This document shows, one piece after another, positions 1 to 8,713 of a DNA stretch of 36,403 nucleotides. Numbering within the stretch: the first letter of the stretch is position 1; the number at the start of each line of letters is the position of its first letter. Source of the DNA: an uncultured Treponema sp. (GTDB taxonomy: Bacteria > Spirochaetota > Spirochaetia > Treponematales > Treponemataceae). A program made the position numbers and the translations under genes. The notes beneath the pieces are model-generated. The model did not search any database. It was not told where the DNA came from and saw only the letters and a program-made list of their open reading frames with translations. Location of the stretch: NCBI GenBank assembly GCA_947167345.1, contig CAMVHR010000031.1, forward strand, positions 1 through 36,403, written 5' to 3'.

Positions 1-2
1 CC

Positions 3-1286
3 GGCAGTGATGACGATGAGTGGGACGATTGGGATGACTGGGACGACGACTGGGGCGACGGACTCGGCGAGGCAGGGTTCGGCTTCGGCATGGGCGGAAG
101 CGGTTCAGGTTCTGGAACTGGTGGCAGTGGTACAGGTTCTGAAACCCAATCCCCTGTCTATGAAAGAATATATGAATGGGACGAGCGAGATAGGCTTACT
201 GGAACAACAGAGGGTACGACTGTAGTCGGATACGTTTACGGTGAGGACGGAAATAGAACCAATAAATTCAGTAGTATTGGTGAGACCATTTATTTCAATG
301 AGCTTTGGACTTGGCATGATGCCAAGAGTCTTGGCAGTGGCGGACAGACTACAAAGAACATATATCTTGGTACGGAAAGAATTGTAAGTAAATTGAACCG
401 AGGGGAAGGACACGACACGTACAGCGAGGAATACCACAAGGCATACTACTGGCATTCCGACCACCTAGGCTCAGCACACTTCATCACGGACTATCAGGGT
501 AACGAATACCAGCGCATCGAGTACACGCCTTACGGTGAGGAGTGGATTGAGCTTAAGTCCGACAGCGGAGATCAGTACCTTCCGTACAAGTTTACAGGAA
601 AGGAGAGGGACGAAGAAACTGGACTTTATTACTATGGGGCAAGGTATCTCGACCCGCAGACATCCGTGTGGCTTTCGGCAGACCCGGCTCTGGGTGATTA
701 CATGGCTGGCAGCTCAGAAGGTGTAGGCGGAATATATAATACAGTCAACTTAAATCTTTACCATTATGCTGGGAATAATCCAATAAGGTATATTGACCCT
801 GATGGAAATAAGACTGATAGATTTGGCAATAGATTGAAACGAGGTCCTGATATAAATTTTATGCCTAAAAATCTTGAATCGCAATATCGTCGAGCTATAT
901 CTCATTGGAGATATGAAAATATATTTGTCATTGCAGCTCATGGAAATTCTGAGATGATTGTAAAATATGGGGGAACTGTTGAGACTACAATGGATAGAGG
1001 TACTGAGATACCAGTATCATTGGATGAATTGGTGAATATGATAGAAAATAATGAAAACTATCATTCTGGAATGATAGTAGAATTATGGGCATGCGATGTA
1101 GGAGGTGATTCTGGAGAAACTTGTTTTGCACAGCAGTTAGCAGATGCACTTGGAGAAGGTTCTATTGTCCGAGGACCAGATGGTCATATAACAGTTGGTT
1201 TCGATGATACAGAAAATGTAATTGTGCGTAAGGATGGTACTCGTGGATTACAGAAGGAATTTGTAGTCCGAAGGAATGTACAATGA
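3..1286 (+). CDS. RHS repeat protein, 3' part (5' end outside window), with caspase-like C-terminal tip
   Basis: The frame is open from base 3, so the gene is cut by the left edge; an internal ATG at base 90 is not its start. RHS proteins are large surface or secreted shells that deliver a variable C-terminal toxin. In order, the visible part holds an Asp/Trp-rich stretch and a Gly/Ser linker, RHS/YD-type sequence, and the RHS core with YYWHSDHLGSAHFITD, PYKFTGKERDEETGLYYYGA and NNPIRYIDPDG. The tip (from about base 807) is AT-rich and unlike the other cassettes. It contains IAAHGN (His codon 939-941) and ELWACDVGG (Cys codon 1092-1094), then FAQQLADALG, the layout of CHAT/C80-like caspase folds. 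Core identity is certain; the protease or toxin role of the tip is inferred. Its stop overlaps the next ATG by 4 bases, so the next gene is the likely immunity gene. Confidence 0.9.
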   Translation, partial: GSDDDEWDDWDDWDDDWGDGLGEAGFGFGMGGSGSGSGTGGSGTGSETQSPVYERIYEWDERDRLTGTTEGTTVVGYVYGEDGNRTNKFSSIGETIYFNELWTWHDAKSLGSGGQTTKNIYLGTERIVSKLNRGEGHDTYSEEYHKAYYWHSDHLGSAHFITDYQGNEYQRIEYTPYGEEWIELKSDSGDQYLPYKFTGKERDEETGLYYYGARYLDPQTSVWLSADPALGDYMAGSSEGVGGIYNTVNLNLYHYAGNNPIRYIDPDGNKTDRFGNRLKRGPDINFMPKNLESQYRRAISHWRYENIFVIAAHGNSEMIVKYGGTVETTMDRGTEIPVSLDELVNMIENNENYHSGMIVELWACDVGGDSGETCFAQQLADALGEGSIVRGPDGHITVGFDDTENVIVRKDGTRGLQKEFVVRRNVQ

Positions 1287-2083
1287 AAAATAAAGGTATT
1301 AGAAACATCATTATTATATATTTTATTTTTCAGGTAACAATGTTTTATACAGATTATAAATATTCAAAAATTTTCGGACAGGGGCAGGTGGAGTACTATA
1401 ATCTAAAAGGGGATGAATTATCAGAGCTAATTCTTAATGCTTTAAAGGGAGACTATTATTCTGCTGCAAGGATTACTATGTATTTTGGAATGTCGAAATT
1501 TGATTATCATAATAGCCATTTTTGGATGTATATAGGATTTGAGAATAATCCCAATCAAACTGAAAGCATTGCTAGTGTTAAGGATATATTTAATACGCTT
1601 ATTATGCGTTTAAATTCAGATTCTGATACCACTTATGCCAGGAAAATGGAGAGGAGTTTTTATTTTTTCAACATGGCAAGGAAAAACGGAGCAACGTGGT
1701 GTAAGTATTCTATTAATAGATATAAAAATATAGATGAATGGGAACATCTTTCAGATGATGAGAAATACATGTCGGCAAAAATAACGGAGGAAAATTTAGA
1801 TGCATATATAAGAGGTGCTTTATTGGGGAGCGGTATCGCAGCATTAAGGCTTGCAAAGAAATATGAGGCGGATGGAAATGTCAATGAATATATCGAATGT
1901 CTTTCCTTTATGGGAGCGGAGTTTGATGAAAATGAATTTTACATTCCAGCTTATTGGTACAGAATAGGTGCTCAAAATGGAAATAAGGAATGTATGAAGG
2001 AATATGCGATTCTGCTGTATAATAGTTCCAATGTGTATGATAATATACGTGCTGACTTTTGGAAGGCAAGAAGTGCTGATTAA
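1283..2083 (+). CDS. Sel1-like repeat protein, candidate immunity protein of the preceding RHS tip
   Basis: The 266-residue product starts at an ATG overlapping the rhs stop codon (ATGA), which implies translational coupling. An N-terminal hydrophobic stretch (about residues 6-20, IRNIIIIYFIFQVTMFY) suggests a membrane anchor or signal sequence. The second half has alpha-helical repeat units resembling Sel1/TPR (GSGIAALRLAKKYEADG, AYWYRIGAQNGNKECMKEYA). Sel1-like and other helical-repeat proteins are common among polymorphic-toxin immunity proteins. Its position directly behind the variable tip and its low GC content support that role, but no specific immunity family was recognised. A lipid-anchored or periplasmic location would fit a toxin acting outside the cytoplasm. 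Confidence 0.75.
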   Translation: MKNKGIRNIIIIYFIFQVTMFYTDYKYSKIFGQGQVEYYNLKGDELSELILNALKGDYYSAARITMYFGMSKFDYHNSHFWMYIGFENNPNQTESIASVKDIFNTLIMRLNSDSDTTYARKMERSFYFFNMARKNGATWCKYSINRYKNIDEWEHLSDDEKYMSAKITEENLDAYIRGALLGSGIAALRLAKKYEADGNVNEYIECLSFMGAEFDENEFYIPAYWYRIGAQNGNKECMKEYAILLYNSSNVYDNIRADFWKARSAD

Positions 2084-2235
2084 GAGCTTTAACATTTGAG
2101 TTTCCCTTGTCTGATGTAAAGTAAAACTAACCTATATGCAATAATAATCACTTATGATATTATAAATGTAGCCTTTCTCCATCAAGAAGGAAACTGAAGT
2201 TTTTTGACATTGACAGATACGTGCATGATGAATGA

Positions 2236-2439
2236 TGGCTCATTGCATTTAAAGATGTCAGTCCTTGGCTAAAATGGGGAAACGGTACTGCTAACAATCA
2301 GATAATGCCTGATGCATTAGAATCTGCCGTGATGAGTATTTTAGATGGATATGATAAAAATTTAATTACTAAAGAACAAGCTAAGGCATCTATAGAAAAC
2401 ATTGTGAAAAATTATTACAATGCCAATCTTAATGATTAG
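2236..2439 (+). pseudogene. Orphan 3' fragment of a toxin or immunity gene
   Basis: The 370-base gap between the Sel1-like gene and the next ORF is mostly empty, but this frame is open for 67 codons to a TAG at 2437-2439. It has protein-like composition (DVSPWLKWGNGTANN, then LITKEQAKASIENIVKNYY). There is no start codon at its left end; the frame begins after a TGA at 2233-2235, and the first ATG (2305) would leave only 44 residues. I read it as the tail of a degraded cassette, either a lost RHS tip or its immunity gene. The family was not recognised. The rest of the gap (2084-2235) shows nothing I can support. Confidence 0.4.
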
Positions 2440-2453
2440 AGGAGAAGAATACT

Positions 2454-3002
2454 ATGTTGAATGCTTTAATTTTGGTTTTAATTGGTGCAAAAATAGTAAC
2501 GTGGACTTATATATTGGATCCTACAGAAGTTGGATGGGCAGATACAAAGGCAGGAATTTATACTCGAATTGATTTTTATCCGACCTCTGAGAATCACTTC
2601 TTTCGTATAATTGATAAATCTCCTTATGATATGAGTATTAATATTGATAATATGAGAATGGCAGATACAGATGGGCATTTCGAAAAAATAAATATAAAAA
2701 ATATAGAAGTAATTTTTGAAAATTCAAATACAGAGTCCTTGTTAAAATACATAAATGTAATTAGAACAGGAGATTTTTTAGAATGGAATCCAAATATATT
2801 ATTTAATAATGAGATTATGATTCTTAAAGATGAGCTATTTTTTCATTTTTCAAAGATTCCAATAAATGAAAAAATAAATAAAAAATTTAAAATCTATATT
2901 GAGTTAGAAATTTTTTATGATACTGGTGAAGTGAAACTTTATAATAGGAATTTTTCATTTATCCAAAAGATTAACTATGGGCGTTGGTTTCCAACAGTTT
3001 GA
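2454..3002 (+). CDS. Hypothetical protein with N-terminal hydrophobic segment, candidate orphan immunity protein
   Basis: The 182-residue product starts at an ATG preceded by GGAG at a suitable distance (gaggagaagaatactATG). Residues 1-18 (MLNALILVLIGAKIVTWT) form a short hydrophobic segment, a possible signal sequence or anchor. The rest alternates beta-type strands with Asn/Lys/Ile-rich stretches. No family was recognised. It lies between RHS cassettes in very AT-rich sequence, 14 bases behind the orphan fragment ending at 2439, so it may be the immunity gene of a cassette whose toxin part has been lost. Confidence 0.6.
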   Translation: MLNALILVLIGAKIVTWTYILDPTEVGWADTKAGIYTRIDFYPTSENHFFRIIDKSPYDMSINIDNMRMADTDGHFEKINIKNIEVIFENSNTESLLKYINVIRTGDFLEWNPNILFNNEIMILKDELFFHFSKIPINEKINKKFKIYIELEIFYDTGEVKLYNRNFSFIQKINYGRWFPTV

Positions 3003-3033
3003 GTTTTTTAATAACAGATTTATAAGGTGTATA

Positions 3034-3120
3034 ATGAAAACTTACGACAGATTAATGAATAGTATGGGAATTACTCCAATCAAAAAATATCATAAGATTC
3101 TAAAGGGAACTTTGAAATGA
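3034..3120 (+). other. Possible tail of a lost coding region (28 codons)
   Basis: A short frame begins at ATG 3034 and ends at TGA 3118-3120, with lysine-rich protein-like content (YDRLMNSMGITPIKKYHKIL). It stays open upstream of the ATG across the end of the preceding gene, which fits a leftover C-terminal tail more than a real small gene. There is no convincing ribosome binding site. It could equally be chance in AT-rich DNA. Confidence 0.2.
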
Positions 3121-3158
3121 GTTTTTGTATTGCTCATAGATTTTAGGGAGATTTCACT

Positions 3159-4154
3159 ATGAAAAAAATATTTCTTATTACATTATTAGTTCTTTTTACT
3201 ATGAAAGTTTTTCCACAAGCCTTTTATATTAATCCAATAAAAGTTGATCCAATAAAAAAAGCGGAAGAACTTTACATGGCAAATCAATGTGAAGAGTCAT
3301 TAAATATTCTGAATCAGGTAATTTCTCAAAATCCGAATAATATGTATGCATTGTTAGACAGGAGTTGTGTACTGGATGCACTTGGAGAATATGAAAAAGC
3401 ATTACAAGATATAGAAATTGTCATAAAGAATGAACCTCATAATCTAAAGGCTCATCATATTCGAGGTGCAATATATGAAAATATGGGACTGCATGAGAAG
3501 GCTATTGATGATGAAAATTATGTTTTAGAAAAAGTTTCAACATTCAGTTCTGGACTTAACGTAAGGGGAATGGCATACGGTCGTTTGGGGTTATACGAGA
3601 AATCCTTGAAGGATTTTACAGATGCTGTGACCAATGCCCTTATTCAGAATGAATATGCAGAACCCTATTTTTTGAACAGAGCATATACTTATTATTTTAT
3701 GAAGAGATATGATGAGGCTTTATCTGATGTTGAAAATGCCATAATGCTAAATGATAAGAATCCAGAATCCTTTATTTTGAAAAGCTTGATTTTTAGATTA
3801 AAAGGAGAAATAGAGGAGTCTATAAAATTGGTCTCAGAAGCTATAAATATACGTCCTGATTATTATGAAGTCTATTATTTACGAATTATAGACTATCTGC
3901 AATCTAGACAGTATAAGAAAGCAAAAAGGGATTTGGAATATATCAAAATGCCAATGTCAGATTATTCAGCTTACCATTCATTGCTGGCTATTTACTATTA
4001 TTTGATTGGAGATGATGATAGGGCTAAAGAAGAATATAAATTGAGTTCTGCAATGAGTTCTGAAGAAAAGAACTCGTTCGTAATAAAAATAATAGCAGAT
4101 GATATTGAAGGGTATGTAAAAAATAGAAAATTTGATTTCATAGAAATAAAGTGA
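3159..4154 (+). CDS. Secreted TPR-repeat protein in the RHS locus
   Basis: The 331-residue product has a clear signal peptide (MKKIFLITLLVLFTMKVFPQA) and a ribosome binding site (tagggagatttcactATG). From about residue 35 onward it consists of tandem tetratricopeptide repeats: NPNNMYALLDRSCVLDALGE, EPHNLKAHHIRGAIYENMGL, then further units to about residue 300. TPR arrays bind other proteins. In RHS loci such exported helical-repeat proteins often act as immunity factors in the envelope or as delivery adaptors. Here it follows toxin debris and precedes another rhs cassette by 22 bases, so it may be an orphan immunity protein. The fold is secure; the role is inferred. Confidence 0.8.
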   Translation: MKKIFLITLLVLFTMKVFPQAFYINPIKVDPIKKAEELYMANQCEESLNILNQVISQNPNNMYALLDRSCVLDALGEYEKALQDIEIVIKNEPHNLKAHHIRGAIYENMGLHEKAIDDENYVLEKVSTFSSGLNVRGMAYGRLGLYEKSLKDFTDAVTNALIQNEYAEPYFLNRAYTYYFMKRYDEALSDVENAIMLNDKNPESFILKSLIFRLKGEIEESIKLVSEAINIRPDYYEVYYLRIIDYLQSRQYKKAKRDLEYIKMPMSDYSAYHSLLAIYYYLIGDDDRAKEEYKLSSAMSSEEKNSFVIKIIADDIEGYVKNRKFDFIEIK

Positions 4155-4176
4155 AAAGGAAACTGGGATTTTATAA

Positions 4177-6024
4177 GTGATTGTAAAGATTGGTTATACT
4201 TATTGTGTTCCTGGGGTTGCCGACAATTTAGCAGTAAAGGTTACTCAGATGGTCGATGTGTTGGGAAGCACAAGATATGAACCAGTTATCGGTGGAGTAG
4301 TGCCGGAACATGAAAGCACCTATACCCAGAGCTTTAACTTTGATATACTTGGAAATATGACCACCAAGACAAGTGTGGAGACCGTGTACCCGGAAAAGAC
4401 AATCGGAGACGCACTCAACTACAGCATTGATTTCTCTTATGCGGAGGGCTTTGCCCACAGGCTTGACCACGCAGGTGACAGATATTACTCTTATGACGAT
4501 GACGGCAACGTTGTGCGTGAGCGGAATGAGGCAATGACGGATAGCTCTGGTACTGACACCGGCAGTGATGACGATGAGTGGGACGATTGGGATGATTGGG
4601 ACGACGACTGGGGAGACGGACTCGGAGAGGCAGGGTTCGGCTTCGGCATGGGCGGAAGCGGTTCTAGCTCTGGAGAAGGTGGCAGTGGAACTGCAAACTC
4701 GCAGGCTACAGTTTATGAACGCATATACGAATGGGACGAGCGAGATAGGCTTACTGGAACAACAGAGGGTACGACTGTAGTAGGCTACGTTTACGGCGAG
4801 GACGGAAATAGAACCAATAAATTCAGTAGCATTGGCGAAACGTTGTATTTCAATAACTTATGGACTTGGCATGATGCCAAGAGTCTTGGTAATGGTGGAC
4901 AGAATACGAAGAATATCTATCTTGGTACGGAACGTATTGTAAGCAAGCTGAACCGTGGGGAAGGGCTTGATACATACAGCGAGGAATACCACAAGACATA
5001 CTACTGGCATACAGACCATCTAGGTTCTGCGCACTTCATTACTGACTATCAGGGTAATGAATATCAGCGCATTGAATACACGCCTTACGGTGAGGAGTGG
5101 ATTGAGCTGAAATCTGACACAGGAGACCAGTACATGCCGTACAAGTTTACAGGCAAGGAGAGAGACGAGGAGACTGGACTTTACTATTATGGTGCACGTT
5201 ACCTAGATCCTGTTTACTCGCGGTGGCTTTCCACCGACCCCGCGGTGGGTGAGTACATCCCCGCAGCTGGTGCGGATAATTCTAACTTGCCTGGTATGGG
5301 TGGGGTGTTTAATCATATCAATGGCAATTTATACCACTACGCGGGAAATAATCCTATCAAGTATACAGATCCAGATGGAAGGTTTGCACATATTATAGGA
5401 GAAATTATTGCAGGAGTATCTATTGGAGCTGTAGTTGTTTTAGTTTCACAGGTTATTCAAGATGTCGTGATAAATGGAGAAATTTCTGATTTTGCTACAT
5501 ATGCAGGTGCGGCGGCAGGAGGTGCAGCAGGAGGATTGGTATTAGCTGTTACAAAAAATACAAAACTTGCAAATTTTACTGCAGGTTTTGTAGGTGGTGC
5601 CGTTGGAAATACAACTAAACAGATTATAAAGGAATATAATGGTGAGCAAGATTCTTTTGATATTGTAGATTGTGCAGAGGAAGCAATTATAGAAGGTTCT
5701 GTTGGAGCTGTATTGCACGGTGGAAAAGTAAAAGGTATTACATCTGGGCGTAATTCATTTGAGGCTATAGCAAAATCTATTGCAACAAAAATGGATAAGA
5801 AACTTATAAAAGGTGCTACATTAAAGACTGGTGTAAAAATTGGTGTTAGTAGGTGTGTGAATGGAACTTTGGTTGAGGGGTCTATCGTTGCTCCATTTAT
5901 TAAAAACGAAGTTGAAGTTCAAAAATCTTATTTGAATGGTAAAGTTGATAATGTAAAAAAAATAACTGAATTAGAACGTCAAAAAAAAATGACAAACTAT
6001 TATAGACAGTTATATGGAAATTAA
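4177..6024 (+). CDS. 5'-truncated RHS cassette with glycine-zipper-like C-terminal tip
   Basis: The open frame begins at a GTG (4177) without a good ribosome binding site. The first ~30 residues do not match the other copies; homology starts at GSTRYEPV (about base 4260). This is therefore an orphan cassette lacking the large N-terminal part of RHS proteins. It has the shared core, an acidic Trp-rich plus Gly-rich insert (residues 131-174), PYKFTGKERDEETG and NNPIKYTDPDG (to base 5379). The tip has a Gly/Ala-rich hydrophobic region (IIAGVSIGAVVVLVSQVI, YAGAAAGGAAGG) and then GRNSFEAIAKSIATKM, a segment type often seen in RHS tips. No nuclease or other catalytic family was recognised; a membrane-acting toxin is possible. 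Whether it is expressed alone or serves as a silent donor is unknown. Confidence 0.85.
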   Translation: MIVKIGYTYCVPGVADNLAVKVTQMVDVLGSTRYEPVIGGVVPEHESTYTQSFNFDILGNMTTKTSVETVYPEKTIGDALNYSIDFSYAEGFAHRLDHAGDRYYSYDDDGNVVRERNEAMTDSSGTDTGSDDDEWDDWDDWDDDWGDGLGEAGFGFGMGGSGSSSGEGGSGTANSQATVYERIYEWDERDRLTGTTEGTTVVGYVYGEDGNRTNKFSSIGETLYFNNLWTWHDAKSLGNGGQNTKNIYLGTERIVSKLNRGEGLDTYSEEYHKTYYWHTDHLGSAHFITDYQGNEYQRIEYTPYGEEWIELKSDTGDQYMPYKFTGKERDEETGLYYYGARYLDPVYSRWLSTDPAVGEYIPAAGADNSNLPGMGGVFNHINGNLYHYAGNNPIKYTDPDGRFAHIIGEIIAGVSIGAVVVLVSQVIQDVVINGEISDFATYAGAAAGGAAGGLVLAVTKNTKLANFTAGFVGGAVGNTTKQIIKEYNGEQDSFDIVDCAEEAIIEGSVGAVLHGGKVKGITSGRNSFEAIAKSIATKMDKKLIKGATLKTGVKIGVSRCVNGTLVEGSIVAPFIKNEVEVQKSYLNGKVDNVKKITELERQKKMTNYYRQLYGN

Positions 6025-6041
6025 CTTTGGAGAATTCGAAT

Positions 6042-6464
6042 ATGAAAAATAAGGTGAATAAGACTTACAGACCTGGAATAGAATCTTATGTTATACTACT
6101 TATATTATCTATTATAATTTTTACACCTTTTTTGTGTTTAAAGATTCTTGAGTTAAGAAGAGGTAAGATTTTTTTTAAGGGAAATGATTTTTATAAATGT
6201 TGTTTTCTTTGTTTTTTTTCCATTTTTTTATTATGGCTTGAGCTATGTGCTACGAAAGTTGAAATAAAAGATAATAGAATTGTCTATACAGAACATTTAC
6301 TAAAAAAAACAAGTTTTCACCTTGATTCAATAAAATTTATAGGATATGGGGTTGGAACTTTTGTAATAGTATCTAAAAATGAGAAAAAAATAGAAATAAA
6401 TTTAAATTCAATTGATAAAAACGATTTGGAACAGCTTATTGAAGATTTAAAATATCGTTCTTAG
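6042..6464 (+). CDS. Small two-TM protein with PH-like C-terminal domain, candidate immunity protein
   Basis: The frame is open from a TTG at 6027, but ATG 6042 sits 9 bases behind GGAG and is the better start, giving 140 residues. There are two membrane segments near the N-terminus (YVILLILSIIIFTPFLCL and CFLCFFSIFLLWLEL). The soluble tail (VEIKDNRIVYTEHLLKKTSF, then VIVSKNEKKIEINLNSID) resembles the beta-rich bacterial PH-like domains that follow paired TM helices. It lies immediately behind the rhs tip with the glycine-zipper region, so a membrane-resident immunity protein against a membrane-acting toxin is a reasonable guess. The family assignment is by pattern only. Confidence 0.6.
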   Translation: MKNKVNKTYRPGIESYVILLILSIIIFTPFLCLKILELRRGKIFFKGNDFYKCCFLCFFSIFLLWLELCATKVEIKDNRIVYTEHLLKKTSFHLDSIKFIGYGVGTFVIVSKNEKKIEINLNSIDKNDLEQLIEDLKYRS

Positions 6465-6479
6465 TCAGGAGAATGTAGA

Positions 6480-6815
6480 ATGAAAAAAATCTTATTGTTG
6501 ATACTATGCATGGAATGCTTGTTGTTGCCTGTGTATTCCAGAAAAAAAGAGGAAAAGGAATTTTCTTTAAGTAACAGCCATTTTTTTTTAGCTATTGATC
6601 ATGCCGATGTAAGATGGGGCAAGAGACATTTAGAAGCTGGATTCAATGCAAATTACTGTAAGGGAGAAATTGGATGGTATGTTTCAGATCCATTAAAAGT
6701 CGTGATGCGGACTTCTATGGGCTGTGATAAATATGATAAATTATCACCTAATGCAGAAGTAATAGAACTGCTCATTTCTTATGGTGCAGATTTTAACCGT
6801 TATCCGTATGTCTAG
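6480..6815 (+). CDS. Exported ankyrin-like protein, probably truncated
   Basis: The 111-residue product has a signal peptide (MKKILLLILCMECLLLPVYS) and a ribosome binding site (caggagaatgtagaATG). It ends in NAEVIELLISYGADFNRYPYV, the second helix and turn of an ankyrin repeat (VIELLISYGADxN). Ankyrin proteins normally carry several repeats; here the gene stops after the first recognisable one, 5 bases before the next rhs reading frame. That suggests insertion or recombination of the next cassette cut it short. A role as a former immunity protein is inferred from position. Confidence 0.55.
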   Translation: MKKILLLILCMECLLLPVYSRKKEEKEFSLSNSHFFLAIDHADVRWGKRHLEAGFNANYCKGEIGWYVSDPLKVVMRTSMGCDKYDKLSPNAEVIELLISYGADFNRYPYV

Positions 6816-6820
6816 CATAA

Positions 6821-8713
6821 TTGCTGAAATTTCTGATTTTGGATATTCAAGGAGATGGCTTATTGTACAGTATTAGAAGTTATAGAACAATAGACTTACT
6901 TTCAACCAGATGGCTTTCTTCTATAAATACTGCTAAGAGTCAGAATATGTATCAGAACATCTCATATTCGTTTGACCTTGTAGGCAACGTTCTTGGCTAC
7001 ACGAATGACTGTAGCTCTGGCGGTGGATACAAGACATCTCAAAACTACAGCTATGACTCTTTGTACCAATTGATAAGTGCGAGCGGAAGTACACGTTACG
7101 AGCCTGTTGTAGGCGGAGTCGTGCCAGAGCACGAGAGTACCTATACTCAAAACTACAGCTTTGATATACTGGGAAATATGACTACCAAGACAAGTGCGGA
7201 GACAGTTTTTCCCGAAAAGACAATTGGAGACGCACTCAACTACAGCATAGACTTCTCCTACGCGGAGGGCTTCGCGCACCGCCTTGACCACGCTGGGCAG
7301 CGTTACTACTCCTACGATGCGGATGGAAACGTTATCCACGAGCGGAATGGTGGAATGTCAGACGGTGGCAGCACTGGCACAGGCGACGACGAGTGGAATG
7401 ACTGGGACGACGACTGGGGAGAAGGTCTTGGAGAGTCTGGATTTGGCTTCGGCATGGGCGGAAGCAGTACAGGCTCTGGTGGAAATGTTGGCGGAAACGG
7501 CGGCCAGTCTACAGTGTATGAGCGCATATACACATGGGATGAATGTGACAGGCTTACTGGAACGACAGAGGGAACTACCGTTGTCGGGTACGTTTACGGA
7601 GAGGACGGCAAACGTACCAACAAGTACAGCAGTGCGGGCGAGACCATATATTTTAGCGACCTCTGGTCATGGCACGAGGGCGGAAGCATAGGCACTGGCG
7701 GTCAGACTACGAAAAATATCTACATTGGCACTGAGCGTATTGTAAGTAAGCTAAACCGCGGAGAAGGACTCGATACATATAGCGAGGAATATCACAAGAC
7801 ATATTACTGGCATTACGACCATCTTGGTTCTGCACATTTCATTACTGACTATCAGGGCAACGAGTACCAGAGGATAGAGTATACGCCTTACGGCGAGGAG
7901 TGGGTAGAGCTGAAATCTGACAGCGGAGACCAGTATCTGCCGTATAAGTTTACAGGAAAGGAGAGAGACGAGGAAACTGGACTTTACTATTATGGTGCTA
8001 GGTATCTGGATCCTGTTTACTCGCGGTGGCTTTCTACTGACCCTGCTGTAGATGACTACATTCCTGTAGCTGGTGCGGATAATTCCAATCTGCCTGGTAT
8101 GGGAGGGGTGTTTAATCTTGTTAATGGTAATTTATACCACTACGCGGGAAATAATCCTATAATCTATAATGATCCTAATGGCACAACAGAAGTTTATTTT
8201 TTGTATGTTTATACTCAATCAGAAGATGATCAGGATATGAAAGCTTATGAACGGCATAGTATAGATGAAGAAAAGGCTATGCTTGATAATGCTGGAGTAT
8301 CTGTTGAGGTTGTTGAAAATGCTACTAGGCAAAATGTAATAAATGCTTTTAGCGATCCTGAAGTAAGAATGATAGTTACGAGTGGACATGGATATGATGA
8401 CGCTAAAATACAAACTTATGAAGGTGGTGAGAATGGTTATTTTAGTCCTGCTGATGTTCCTATCGACAAAGAAATGTCAAAAACTCTGGAATATGTAATA
8501 TTTGAGAATTGTCATCAAGGAACAAAAGAATATAAAGAACAATGGCAAAATGCTATGAAGAAAACCAAAATAATTGGGTGGAAAAGTTTTACCTATAAAG
8601 AAGAATCTGTTGCATTTAATGATAATGGTGTGTCGGACAGAAAAGTTTTTAACTTGGAATATTATGTAAAAAGAATTATTAGTAAACATAATAAGGAAAA
8701 GAAGAGGAAATAA
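6821..8713 (+). CDS. 5'-truncated RHS cassette with second caspase-like C-terminal tip
   Basis: The 630-residue frame opens at a TTG (6821) with no ribosome binding site. It reaches further upstream into the RHS repeats than the other orphan cassettes: SFDLVGNVLGY and NYSYDSLYQLISASGSTRYE are present. It carries the acidic/Trp insert (residues 189-200) and Gly-rich linker, then the core with PYKFTGKERDEETG and NNPIIYNDPNG (to base 8182). The AT-rich tip has VTSGHGYDD (His codon 8387-8389) and IFENCHQG (Cys codon 8510-8512), again a caspase-like His/Cys layout but with different surrounding sequence from the tip at 807-1283. Its TAA overlaps the ATG of the next gene by one base. The His/Cys dyad is seen; peptidase activity is inferred. 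Confidence 0.88.
   Translation: MLKFLILDIQGDGLLYSIRSYRTIDLLSTRWLSSINTAKSQNMYQNISYSFDLVGNVLGYTNDCSSGGGYKTSQNYSYDSLYQLISASGSTRYEPVVGGVVPEHESTYTQNYSFDILGNMTTKTSAETVFPEKTIGDALNYSIDFSYAEGFAHRLDHAGQRYYSYDADGNVIHERNGGMSDGGSTGTGDDEWNDWDDDWGEGLGESGFGFGMGGSSTGSGGNVGGNGGQSTVYERIYTWDECDRLTGTTEGTTVVGYVYGEDGKRTNKYSSAGETIYFSDLWSWHEGGSIGTGGQTTKNIYIGTERIVSKLNRGEGLDTYSEEYHKTYYWHYDHLGSAHFITDYQGNEYQRIEYTPYGEEWVELKSDSGDQYLPYKFTGKERDEETGLYYYGARYLDPVYSRWLSTDPAVDDYIPVAGADNSNLPGMGGVFNLVNGNLYHYAGNNPIIYNDPNGTTEVYFLYVYTQSEDDQDMKAYERHSIDEEKAMLDNAGVSVEVVENATRQNVINAFSDPEVRMIVTSGHGYDDAKIQTYEGGENGYFSPADVPIDKEMSKTLEYVIFENCHQGTKEYKEQWQNAMKKTKIIGWKSFTYKEESVAFNDNGVSDRKVFNLEYYVKRIISKHNKEKKRK

Noticed and set aside
2204-2226. TTGACA-like boxes before the orphan fragment
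   Set aside because: No -10 box at a workable distance.
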